Below, piece after piece: positions 24,475 through 32,498 of a stretch of 64,000 nucleotides of DNA. The DNA is from Streptomyces sp. SID12501 (GTDB lineage Bacteria; Actinomycetota; Actinomycetes; Streptomycetales; Streptomycetaceae), in the NCBI RefSeq assembly GCF_010550245.1, contig NZ_JAAGLU010000010.1, positions 1 to 64,000 on the forward strand, given 5' to 3'. The first letter of the stretch is position 1. Each line of letters opens with the position of its first letter. Position numbers and translations under genes: made by a program. Below the pieces are notes generated by a model. The model was not told where the DNA came from, made no database searches, and worked only from the letters and a program-made list of their open reading frames with translations.

Positions 24475-24771
24475 ATGATGTGCGACGGAATGGGTGTGCA
24501 GCTACGGCTGCTGCCGTGGACCACACCGGAGGGCGGCCCCTGTTACCTCAGCACGTCCGACCCGAACAGCCGACTGTCGTGCCTGGCGGACGAGTTGGAG
24601 ACGGAACTGCTCGACTCGGCGGAGTTTGTGCTCGGGCAGGCGAGGCCGCTACTCGCCGACGAGGGCGTGGGGGAGCGGGAGTTGAGGTTCACGGGGGTAC
24701 GGCTTGCCGAGGCGCTGGGGGACGCGTTGCGGATCGCGCTGAGCAGGGGTGCGCGACTGCCGGAGAACTAG
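24475..24771 (+). CDS. small hypothetical protein next to XRE/DUF397
   Basis: A 98-residue protein (MMCDGMGVQLRLLPWTTPEG...) with an acidic helical second half, ADELETELLDSAEFVLGQARPLLADEG. Similar small proteins are, as I recall, common beside XRE/DUF397 genes in Streptomyces; function unknown. GTG 24472, ATG 24475 and ATG 24478 are all possible after AAGGGAG; the middle one has the best spacing. It is convergent with the CHAT remnant and the 3' ends overlap by 4 bp. Confidence 0.7.
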   Translation: MMCDGMGVQLRLLPWTTPEGGPCYLSTSDPNSRLSCLADELETELLDSAEFVLGQARPLLADEGVGERELRFTGVRLAEALGDALRIALSRGARLPEN

Positions 24772-25470
24772 GGGAAGGGCGGTGGGAAGCGGGGTTTGCG
24801 CAGGCGCGCGACGGTGTCGTACGCCCTGGGCTTGACCGGCTGCCCTGGCGGCACGGTGCGTACGTCCGGGCCGATGAGGAACTGCCCCTCGGGGAGGTGA
24901 CCGGGGGCGCTGTGGAGGAGGGGCGGGTCCGTGCAGCCGGAGAGGCCGAGCATCATGCGGGCGGTTGAGTGGGCCTTGGCCACGGATTCTCCGCCGGCGA
25001 GGTTGCGATAGAGGGTGCGGGCGTAGTCGCGGGCGTGCAGGTCGGCGACTTTGCCCTGCCAGCCGACGGTGACGGGGACCATCTCGGCCAGTTCCTTCGC
25101 GAGGTGGGCTGTCCAGCAGGCGTTGAGGACGAGGAGGGCGAGGCCGTCGGCTGCCGCTGCGGCGATACAGGCGGTGAGTCCGGCGTACGCGGCCGGCGCC
25201 TCGCCGCCGTCGTCGGTGACGAAGCGGGGGCCGCCGTCAGGGGGTGCCTCGGCCTGCGAAGTGGAGAGCGAGTGGGGTGGTTACGGCCAGGTACTGGACC
25301 AAGTCTTCCCAGCGGGCGGCTGGCAGGACGTCCAGGCGGACGGCGTGGCCGTATCGGGAGAACGTGATGCTCTGCTGGACCTCGCGGTGCTCTTCCAGGA
25401 CGCGCGGGGCGGCGTGGTGGAGGGCGGGGGCTGCGGCCAGGATCAGGCAGATCACGCTGGGGTGGGTCAT
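24768..25470 (-). pseudogene. CHAT-domain protease-like gene with a +1 frameshift
   Basis: Read in two frames this is one ~233-residue CHAT protein. The first part (25470 to 25240) gives MTHPSVICLILAAAPALHH, then VLEEHREVQQSITFSRYG and LAVTTPLALHFAGRGTP, and stops at TGA (25237-25239). The second part, one frame over, runs from about 25238 to 24768 with FVTDDGGEAPAAYAG, LALLVLNACWTAHLAKELAE and VPVTVGWQGKVAD. The shift point is a run of five C (25240-25244) just before TGA, so a 1-base gain explains it. CCC-TGA-C also resembles +1 recoding sites. The usual catalytic His of HFxGHG is Arg here (HFAGRG), while the Cys in LNAC is kept, so even a repaired protein would probably be inactive. Its start overlaps the NACHT gene stop by ATGA. 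Confidence 0.8.
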
Positions 25471-28400
25471 GCGTGGGGGGCGTCCGGCTGGGTGAGGGCC
25501 TGGATGAGGCTTAGCCAGTGTGCCGGGTGCTGCTGGCCGTGGAGAGCGCTGAGGGTGGCCAGTTCGGAGACTAGGCGGTTGCGGGTTTCGGGGTCTGCTG
25601 CGGCTGCGGCGGTGGCCAGTGAGTCGGGGGCGAGGGCCTCGATGGCGTCGAGGTCGTCGGGGTCGTCGGAGAGGAGGAGGGCAGCCTGGGTGTGGGTGGC
25701 GTATGACGGTTCGTCGTTGAAGGTTGCGAGTTCGATGGCTGCGGCGTACCAGAGAGCTTCGGCGTTGCCTTCGCGGATCGCGTTCAGCACGTGTTGCTGG
25801 AGGGCGCTGCGGTCCTCGACGCACTGGAAGGCCGTGTCGATGTCGTTGTTGCGCGCGATGTAGAGGATGGCTGCGTGCAGGGCGGCGTCGGAGGTGAGGG
25901 GATCGGCGTCCATGAGGGTCTGTTCGGCGGACTCGTCGAGGAAGAGTTCGCTGTTTTCGTGGAAGACGCGTTTGGAGTCTTCCCAGGTCTCGGTGTCCAT
26001 CCAGGCTGTGAGCTGGTCGCGGAGGATCAGGGTGTGGTAGACGCCTGCTGCTCCTTCGGAGCGTATTGCGTCCAGGATGGCACGGTGCTGGTCGGCGACG
26101 GGGGCGACGAGCGCGAACTCCGCCAGGGCTGTTGAGGCGTCTTCCGAGGCCAGGGCATCGATGTTCGCGGACCAGAATTCCTGGCTGTCTGCCCAGGTAC
26201 GGGTGGACATCCACGCTTCGACCAGGTCCAGCGTCTCGTCGGAGAGCGACAGCCATGCCGGTGTTGGGGTTCCCGTCTCCTGGCGCCAGGACTCTTCCAG
26301 GAGGTTGCGGCTGTGCTGGGTCTCGCGTGCGAATGACCGAAGTGCTCTACGGATGCGCAGGCTCGTGTAGTCGGGTTTCTCTGCCGATTCGTCAACGAGC
26401 AGCCGGATCAGTCCTCGCAGGCCGGCCTCGGGTGTCCGGCCGGAGCACCTGAGCAGGAAAGCCTCGCGCTCGTATTCGATTGCGCGTTGGGCGGCTGGGT
26501 GGTCGTGGGCGAGGTTGGCTGCTGCCTCTGTGTAGGCCTGGAGGGCTGCGGAATCATCGCCTGTGGCTGTTAGGTGGTTGGCGAGGTTGTTGAGGGCGGT
26601 GGCGAGGTCGGGGAGGTAGGCGGCGGGGTTGGTCTGGACGAGTGTGCGTCGGATGCGGACGGCTTCGTGGGCGGGTTCGAGGGCGCCTTGCCGATCTCCG
26701 GTCTCGGCCAGCCGGTTGGCGAGGGTGTTGAGGGCGCCGGCGAGGTCGGGGAGGTAGGCGGCGGGGTTGGTCTGGACGAGTGTGCGTCGGATGCGGACGG
26801 CTTCGTGGGCGGGTTCGAGGGCGCCTTGCCGGTCCCCGGTCTCGGCCAGGGATATGGCGAGGTTGTTGAGGGCGGTGGCGAGGTCGGGGAGGTAGGCGGC
26901 GGGGTTGGTCTGGACGAGTGTGCGTCGGATGCGGACGGCTTCGTGGGCGGGTTCGAGGGCGCCCTGTCGGTCCCCGGTCTCGGCCAGGGTTACCGCGAGG
27001 GTGTTGAGGGCGCTGGCGAGGCTGGGGAGGTAGGCGGCGGACTCACCACTGGCCAGTGCCACGTAGGTCTCAGCAGCCTCCCGCGACAGCTCCAAGGCAG
27101 CCCCTCGGTTCCCGCTCCTCGACAGCGCAACCGCGGAGTCGTGTAGTGCCTCCGCAAGATGAGGCAAGGCACTGCCCCTGTCCCACTCGACAAGCTCACG
27201 CAGAACGTCGATGCCCGGTCCAGGAGCCCCTGCCCATAGGGCATGCAAGGCCAGCCATTCCCGCACATAGGGATCGACCGCCCCCCAATCCCCAACCACC
27301 GCCTGCTGCTTGAGGAGACCGACGATTGTCCCCAGCACCACCTCCCCGGCAGCCGCCCCCTCATGCCCTTCGGGCTCTCGCAAAAACGAAACGAACTCCC
27401 GGTGATACAGCCGGTACACGGCCTGGGACCCCGCACTGTCCTCGACGACGTAGCGCCCGTAGGCGGACAGCACCCAGTCCACGTCGCTCTCGTCGTAGCC
27501 CGCGCCGTCGGCGCAGCCCCCCAACGCAGAGGCCACCGCTTCCCACACTCCGCCGGCAGGCATGCCCCGTCCCGCCGCCCATGCCAGGGCTGTGAGCAAG
27601 TCACGCGCCGCAGAGGGAAGTTCGGTGCCGCAGTCGCGTACCCGAGTCGGTCCGGACCTCAGATCCTCCTCGAAGGCAGCCTCGACGGAGTCCGGCAGGC
27701 GTGCCACCAGGTCGTCGCTGTCGATGGTCTCCCCGGTGTCCCTGTGCTGGATCTCCGTGATGAGGAAGCCGGCCACCAGCCGTGCGAAGAGGAACCCGCC
27801 GCCCTCCGCGGTTGCCCGGCCCGCCAATACCTCCGCGACCTCTTCGCCGGTGGCACCGGCAACTCCGGCAGCCTCGAATCGCCTGCGTACGTACCCGGTG
27901 ATGTCCTCCCGCGTGTCCGGCTCGCTGCCGAGATCCACCGCGTTGGCCCCTGTACCGACATGCCGCACCAGAGCAGCAAGCAGCGTCTCTCCGTTCGCGA
28001 GCTGACTTTGGAAGGACCGTTCCCGCGAGCCGACGAGTACCGGGACCATCAGGCTCAACGGAAAGACGAGTTCCTCGATCATCCCTTTCGTGTGCTCCGC
28101 GGGCACCTCGTCAAGACCGTCCAGCACGATCACCGGAGGTGTCGGCAACTCACGCAGCTCGTCCTTGAAGGCATCCGCGTTCCTCGGCTCCCGCAGCCCC
28201 AACCGCTCAGCCAACTCGGCCGCCGCCTGCGTCGCGTTCAACCCCCGGAGATGAACGGCCGCGAAGGACCGGGACTCCCGCAGTCCCGGATCTGGGTCCC
28301 CCTCCCGCAACGCCCCCTGCCCTACCGCCTCCGCCCGCTGCACGGCGTCCGCGAGCGTCGCGATGCGCCCAAGTACCGCCGACTTGCCGCACCCCGCCGG

Positions 28401-29381
28401 TCCCGTGACGAGGAACAGTCCGGGCTCGCCCGTCTCCATCCAGTCGACGATCTGCCCGAGCACCCGCCGCCGCCCGGTGAAGAACCACCCCTCCTCCCGG
28501 TGCCCGACACCGCGTGCCGCGAGCACCAGGTGTTCCACGAGGGTGGGCGGTGCCCCGGGTACGGCAAGCGGGTTGGGGAAGGCACGGCTTTCGTCACCCG
28601 CCGCAGCACGCACCGGCCGCTGGCCATCTTCCTCCCACCTCGTCGGTAGGGCGGCCAGTATGTCGACCCCGGTGACGAGTTCGTTCCGCGTGCTCCACGC
28701 GGACAGGTACTCGTCCGTCCTTGGCCCCTTCCGCAGCACCTCAGCCAGTGTCCGGAACAGGGGACCGTCGCCCGCAGACCTCTCGTTCCGTTGACAACCA
28801 GCCATGAAGCCGAGCCACTTCGTACGACCGGGCGGCAAGGACACCTCCGACCAGTGGTCCAGAGCGGTCTGCACGCTCTGTCCGGCACCGTCTCCCGAGT
28901 AGCAGGCATCGACGAGGACGAGGATCTGATCTGCGTCGGAGGACACCGCGTGGTCAACCAGTTCCTCGACCGAGACACCCCGGCTGCGGATCTCGCTCTT
29001 ACGGGCTGCTGAGTGATCGCCTGGCACCAAGTCCCGAAGAACAAGCCGGAGTTGCTCGTCGACAAGGACACCGTGCCCGGACCAGAGGATCAGTGCGGGC
29101 TTCCTGGCACCCGTCTCCCGCCAGCCCTTGCTCCACTCCCGCACCTCCCGGTCGAACGCACCCCGATCCGGATCACCCCCACCAACAACCCGAACCTCGT
29201 ACCCCAGCTCCTCCAGCCTCCCGGCGATCTCCGCCATCTGGGCCTTCGCGCCCACCAGCTGAGGAAACGTCCGCGAGTCGTCGTATTCCTCGCACACCAC
29301 ACACAGCGCCGTCCCCTTGAAAGCGGGCGGCTCCTCAGGCTCCCCAGCAGGGACCCCACTCACCCCACCCACCTCAGACAT
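25467..29381 (-). CDS. caspase-like - NACHT NTPase - TPR protein (STAND/NLR-type)
   Basis: A 1304-residue multidomain protein. Residues ~22-270 form a C14 caspase-like protease domain, with catalytic His103 in LILWSGHG and Cys160 in LVLVDACYSG. Residues ~295-560 are a NACHT-type NTPase, with Walker A GPAGCGKS (327-334) and Walker B VIVLDGLDEVP (418-427). After a helical region, residues ~765-945 are tetratricopeptide repeats of 46 residues, three of them nearly identical even in DNA. The last ~350 residues are helical. In such proteins the repeats sense a trigger, the NTPase oligomerises and the effector acts, often in anti-phage or self/non-self conflict. It overlaps the lipase gene upstream by 8 bp and the CHAT gene downstream by 4 bp. 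The trigger and target are unknown. Confidence 0.88.
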   Translation of the reverse strand: MSEVGGVSGVPAGEPEEPPAFKGTALCVVCEEYDDSRTFPQLVGAKAQMAEIAGRLEELGYEVRVVGGGDPDRGAFDREVREWSKGWRETGARKPALILWSGHGVLVDEQLRLVLRDLVPGDHSAARKSEIRSRGVSVEELVDHAVSSDADQILVLVDACYSGDGAGQSVQTALDHWSEVSLPPGRTKWLGFMAGCQRNERSAGDGPLFRTLAEVLRKGPRTDEYLSAWSTRNELVTGVDILAALPTRWEEDGQRPVRAAAGDESRAFPNPLAVPGAPPTLVEHLVLAARGVGHREEGWFFTGRRRVLGQIVDWMETGEPGLFLVTGPAGCGKSAVLGRIATLADAVQRAEAVGQGALREGDPDPGLRESRSFAAVHLRGLNATQAAAELAERLGLREPRNADAFKDELRELPTPPVIVLDGLDEVPAEHTKGMIEELVFPLSLMVPVLVGSRERSFQSQLANGETLLAALVRHVGTGANAVDLGSEPDTREDITGYVRRRFEAAGVAGATGEEVAEVLAGRATAEGGGFLFARLVAGFLITEIQHRDTGETIDSDDLVARLPDSVEAAFEEDLRSGPTRVRDCGTELPSAARDLLTALAWAAGRGMPAGGVWEAVASALGGCADGAGYDESDVDWVLSAYGRYVVEDSAGSQAVYRLYHREFVSFLREPEGHEGAAAGEVVLGTIVGLLKQQAVVGDWGAVDPYVREWLALHALWAGAPGPGIDVLRELVEWDRGSALPHLAEALHDSAVALSRSGNRGAALELSREAAETYVALASGESAAYLPSLASALNTLAVTLAETGDRQGALEPAHEAVRIRRTLVQTNPAAYLPDLATALNNLAISLAETGDRQGALEPAHEAVRIRRTLVQTNPAAYLPDLAGALNTLANRLAETGDRQGALEPAHEAVRIRRTLVQTNPAAYLPDLATALNNLANHLTATGDDSAALQAYTEAAANLAHDHPAAQRAIEYEREAFLLRCSGRTPEAGLRGLIRLLVDESAEKPDYTSLRIRRALRSFARETQHSRNLLEESWRQETGTPTPAWLSLSDETLDLVEAWMSTRTWADSQEFWSANIDALASEDASTALAEFALVAPVADQHRAILDAIRSEGAAGVYHTLILRDQLTAWMDTETWEDSKRVFHENSELFLDESAEQTLMDADPLTSDAALHAAILYIARNNDIDTAFQCVEDRSALQQHVLNAIREGNAEALWYAAAIELATFNDEPSYATHTQAALLLSDDPDDLDAIEALAPDSLATAAAAADPETRNRLVSELATLSALHGQQHPAHWLSLIQALTQPDAPHA
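26583..26996 (-). repeat. three near-identical 138-bp tandem repeats encoding TPRs
   Basis: Three consecutive 138-bp units (46 codons) within the NACHT gene, marked by the recurring GGCGAGGTCGGGGAGGTAGG at 26601, 26739 and 26877. Each encodes HEAVRIRRTLVQTNPAAYLP plus DLATALNNLA and SLAETGDRQGALEPA with few changes. A more diverged unit lies on each side. The DNA-level identity points to recent duplication. Confidence 0.9.
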
Positions 29382-30798
29382 CCCTCTCCGCCACCAACAC
29401 CAACCCCGTCACCGCCACCTCAGGCGCGCTCCGCGCACTCACCCGCACCCGATGCGCCCCCGCCGCCAACCCGCCCAGCACCGCCACGTACCGCCCACCG
29501 CCCAGATTCCGCAGAGTCCGATCCGGACCATCGCCCTCCACACGCATCGTGACGGCCAACTCCTCGTACCCCGGGACCCGTTCAGGCACCGTGACGGCAA
29601 CCTCGCACGCCTCGCCCTCAACCACCGAGTCCGGGACGGCGACGCCGAGCGGCGCGGCCCCCGCCTCCTCCGCCGGCCCTCGGTGCACGGGTGCCGCACC
29701 CGCCAGCCAGCCCCAAAGTGCCCACCGCACACCGGTGTTGTTCTGCAGGGACCCGTGCTGTTCCCAGGGCGTGAACGCGGCCTCGCCCCTGCCGATCTGT
29801 GCGCTGGACAGCCGAGGCACCCGTCCGTCGCCGCCCTCGTCGGCGCCGTCGATCGTGAGCAGCTCCGTCAACGTGCCCGCACCGTCGAGGTCGGCCGTCG
29901 TCGGAGTCGGTTGCAGCACACCGCTCACCGGCGTGAACTCCACCCCGTACGCGGTGCCCGTGCGAGCCTCCCGCAGCGCCTCATGGAACAGCCCCGCGTC
30001 CTTCAACAACGCCTCGTCGACCCCGGGCAGGCCCGTCACCTCACGCGCGTACCGGAGTTCGGTGTGGCCGGGTACGCCCCGCAAGCACGCGTAGTCCGGC
30101 GTCAGTTGATGCAGAGAGGGGAGGCTGCGCGCGAAGCGGGTGAGGTCCAGCCGGACGGGCCCGAACCCGGGGCGCATGCCGTTGACCAGAGTCAGCAGCG
30201 CGTCCAGGGAGCCCCGGTACGGCGTCCCCAGGGTGATGACACGCCGGGTGACCTCGGCCCCGCCGCACTGCTCGACGTACTGCCGGGTGATCAGTCCGCC
30301 CATGGAGTGGCAGATGAAGACGGCTTTGGCGTCGGCGCGTTCCGGAGCCGACGCGCGCCAGCGGCCAAGTTCCTCACTGACTCGTTCGGCGAGGCGGGCG
30401 GCGTTGTAGCGGCAGGAGAGCCGCCAGTCGTACGCGAACTCGATCAGGTTCGCGGGAGTGGATGGATCGTCCTCCGGCAAGCGTCGGCTCAGGGTGAAGT
30501 GTCGTTCCAGCCACTCCACCAAGTCGCTGTAACCGTCGACCAGCGGTCCGGTGCCGGGCAGGGCGTGCAGGTCGGGCATCAGCCCGACGGGACGTACGCC
30601 GTCGCCCGGGTGCCCGTCGCCGATGTCGGTGGGGAGCGTCAGTCCGGTGACCGACTTTCCGAAGGTCCGGATGCCTCGTAGTAGCGCACCGCCCGAGAGG
30701 CCCCAGACCTCCTTCCCTTCCGCATCGGCCAACCGGCTGCCCAGAATGCCCGGAACCACGACCACCAGATCGCCGACGTGTTCGCGCTGCGTCGCCAT
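29374..30798 (-). CDS. LCAT-like alpha/beta hydrolase (phospholipase/acyltransferase type)
   Basis: A 474-residue protein. It has features of the lecithin:cholesterol acyltransferase family: the oxyanion segment VPGILGSRL (residues 15-23), FAYDWRLS (121-128) and the nucleophile elbow ICHSMGGLI with Ser165. Later GDGRVPRLS and EQHGSLQNN fit the Asp and His. Residues ~375-474 form a beta-rich Ig-like module (VAVTVPERVPGYEELAVTMR). No signal peptide is visible, so it should act in the cytoplasm, for example on the inner membrane leaflet. GGGGGC precedes the ATG by 3 bp. The caspase-NACHT gene overlaps its 3' end by 8 bp, so the two are coupled and it may be an effector of that system. This link is inference. 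Confidence 0.8.
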   Translation of the reverse strand: MATQREHVGDLVVVVPGILGSRLADAEGKEVWGLSGGALLRGIRTFGKSVTGLTLPTDIGDGHPGDGVRPVGLMPDLHALPGTGPLVDGYSDLVEWLERHFTLSRRLPEDDPSTPANLIEFAYDWRLSCRYNAARLAERVSEELGRWRASAPERADAKAVFICHSMGGLITRQYVEQCGGAEVTRRVITLGTPYRGSLDALLTLVNGMRPGFGPVRLDLTRFARSLPSLHQLTPDYACLRGVPGHTELRYAREVTGLPGVDEALLKDAGLFHEALREARTGTAYGVEFTPVSGVLQPTPTTADLDGAGTLTELLTIDGADEGGDGRVPRLSSAQIGRGEAAFTPWEQHGSLQNNTGVRWALWGWLAGAAPVHRGPAEEAGAAPLGVAVPDSVVEGEACEVAVTVPERVPGYEELAVTMRVEGDGPDRTLRNLGGGRYVAVLGGLAAGAHRVRVSARSAPEVAVTGLVLVAERDV

Positions 30799-30909
30799 GT
30801 TGCCCCCGTTTGTGCACGCACTGTGAGGCGACCAGGGTAGTGACGCAGTGCGGTCGCCGATATGTGGATGGTCGAGTTCGTAAGGAAAGTACGTACGCCC
30901 TCAAGCTCC

Positions 30910-32400
30910 TTATGACCCGCTGTACAGCCGCTTCAGGTCGACGAGGACAACGTCACCCCGTTCCGCCGCCGCCCGCAGGTCCGCCGAGAATCCGACGCCG
31001 CTGTAACAGGCGGGCCGGGCATAGCTCGTGTCGATGCCTCGTGCCGCCAGTAGTCCGATGATGTGGCGGAGCCGTTCGAGGTGGCCGACGTTCATCACCT
31101 TGTTCCACTTCGCTTCGCCGACCGAGAGCAGGATGCCGTGGTCCTGGCCGACGGCGCCGCGTACGACGACGTCGACCTCGTGGGAGGTGCGCGCGGCCGG
31201 GTCGGGGACGGTTCCCGAGGTGACGTCGATGGGCAGACCGCCGAAGGTGTCGGGTTCGGCGTGCCAGGAGACCCACTCACGGCACAGGTGCTCGAAATGG
31301 GGGCCGACGACCTTGCTCAGGAACGTGTCCCTGGACAGCGCCCAGGCCGGCGCGGCGTTGTGGCGGCGGGTCAGGCGGGCCTGGTTGGGACGTACCACCG
31401 CGTGGTGGAACGTGATCAGCGGTTCGGCGATGCGGTACGCACTGCGGTTGCCGCGGAAGGCGTCCGGTTCCACGGTCAGCAGTCCGCAGCGCTTGAGCAC
31501 CGTCAGCGGCTGGGAGATGTCCGTCGCCTTGCGGCCCACGGCGCTCGCGATGCCACCGCTGGTGTGGTTGCCGGCCGCGACCGCCGCGAGGACGGAGTGG
31601 TAGAGCGCGCGATCACGTACGTCCGGTTCGGCGGCCAGCAGGAACTCCGCCTCGCCGTACAGCGGACGGGCCGGGTTCAGGGCCGTACGGCAGACCCAGT
31701 TGTCGAAGTCGTCCAGCCCTGTCGGTGCGTCGTCGTCCACGAACTCCCGTCGGTAGGCAGGGGTTCCGCCGACCACGGAGTGGGTGAGGACCGCGAGTCT
31801 CGGGTCGGTGATGTCCCAGAACCTGGCTGCTTCCCGGTAGCCGAGGGAGTGCACGACGAGGTCGAGTCCCGCACGGCCGTACAGCGGTGACGTACCGGAC
31901 AGCAGCCCGCCCATGAACGACATCGCGCTGCCGCACAGGAGGATGCGGGGGTGACGGCGCAGATGACGGCCCGCGCGCACCCCGATGGCCCGCTGGAGGC
32001 GGGATGGGAGGGAGGCGTCGCCCCGGACCAAATAGGGGAACTCGTCGATGACGATCGGGACGGGGCGCTGTGCGGCCAGGTCGAAGAGCAGTTCCAGGGC
32101 TTCGGTCCAGTCCTGGGGGCGGGGTGGCACGGGAGCATCGGTGAAGCGTGCGATCTCCTTGCTGAGCAGCATCAGTGCTTCGGCCCGTGTGCCCTCGACC
32201 GCGGCGAAGTAGAAGCCGTCGGTTTCCTTGGTGAGGGCTTCGAGCAGGAAGCTCTTCCCCTGGCGGCGACGCCCGGACACGACCGCGAGGCGTGGTCCGG
32301 GTTCCTCGTTGGAGGCGAACGCGGTCAGCTCGCTCCACTCCCAGTCACGTTCGAAGATCTGTGATGGCTTGGGGATGTTGCGGTGGGGCGGTCGCGGCAC
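30910..32400 (-). CDS. AAA ATPase with C-terminal DUF234/nuclease-like domain
   Basis: A 496-residue protein of the archaeal-type ATPase family. The N-terminal ATPase has Walker A SGRRRQGKS (43-50) and Walker B VPIVIDEFPYLV (Asp119/Glu120). A winged-helix region follows (AVGRKATDISQPLTVLKRCGLL). The C-terminal DUF234 region has HEVDVVVRG and LLSVGEAKW, an acidic/Lys arrangement like PD-(D/E)xK nucleases. The GTG at 32400 follows GAGG by about 9 bp. A 41-bp palindrome abuts that ribosome site. The lipase gene follows on the same strand after 111 bp, so this gene may belong with the caspase-NACHT run or just lie beside it. Related genes are common, but their function is poorly known. Confidence 0.82.
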   Translation of the reverse strand: MPRPPHRNIPKPSQIFERDWEWSELTAFASNEEPGPRLAVVSGRRRQGKSFLLEALTKETDGFYFAAVEGTRAEALMLLSKEIARFTDAPVPPRPQDWTEALELLFDLAAQRPVPIVIDEFPYLVRGDASLPSRLQRAIGVRAGRHLRRHPRILLCGSAMSFMGGLLSGTSPLYGRAGLDLVVHSLGYREAARFWDITDPRLAVLTHSVVGGTPAYRREFVDDDAPTGLDDFDNWVCRTALNPARPLYGEAEFLLAAEPDVRDRALYHSVLAAVAAGNHTSGGIASAVGRKATDISQPLTVLKRCGLLTVEPDAFRGNRSAYRIAEPLITFHHAVVRPNQARLTRRHNAAPAWALSRDTFLSKVVGPHFEHLCREWVSWHAEPDTFGGLPIDVTSGTVPDPAARTSHEVDVVVRGAVGQDHGILLSVGEAKWNKVMNVGHLERLRHIIGLLAARGIDTSYARPACYSGVGFSADLRAAAERGDVVLVDLKRLYSGS

Positions 32401-32413
32401 GGTCCGTCACCTC

Positions 32414-32454
32414 GTTCTTAGGGATGCACATCTAAGATGTACATCCCTAAGAAC
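32414..32454. promoter_or_regulatory. 41-bp near-perfect palindrome, candidate operator
   Basis: Two 20-bp arms around a single central A match at 19 of 20 positions: GTTCTTAGGGATGCACATCT and AGATGTACATCCCTAAGAAC. Each arm also contains its own 10-bp palindrome or near-palindrome (GATGYACATC), so it reads as two adjacent protein sites. It is AT-rich for this genome and touches the ribosome site of the ATPase gene (GAGG at 32410-32413), so bound protein would block initiation of that transcript. It has no T-run, which argues against a simple nadA terminator. Confidence 0.7.
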
Positions 32455-32498
32455 GGCAGCGCACCTGAATGGACACGGGTGGGAGGGAGGGGCACTGC

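Noticed and set aside
25237..26256. 339-residue frame on the minus strand as its own gene
   Set aside because: Only its last 77 codons are real (the first part of the CHAT gene); the rest is an out-of-frame shadow of the NACHT gene.
26583..26996. Regular repeats as a CRISPR array
   Set aside because: Units are 138 bp, contiguous, in frame and encode TPRs; there are no spacers.
23288..32400. Accessory block as a prophage or integrative element
   Set aside because: No integrase, tRNA attachment site, phage structural gene or flanking direct repeat was found.
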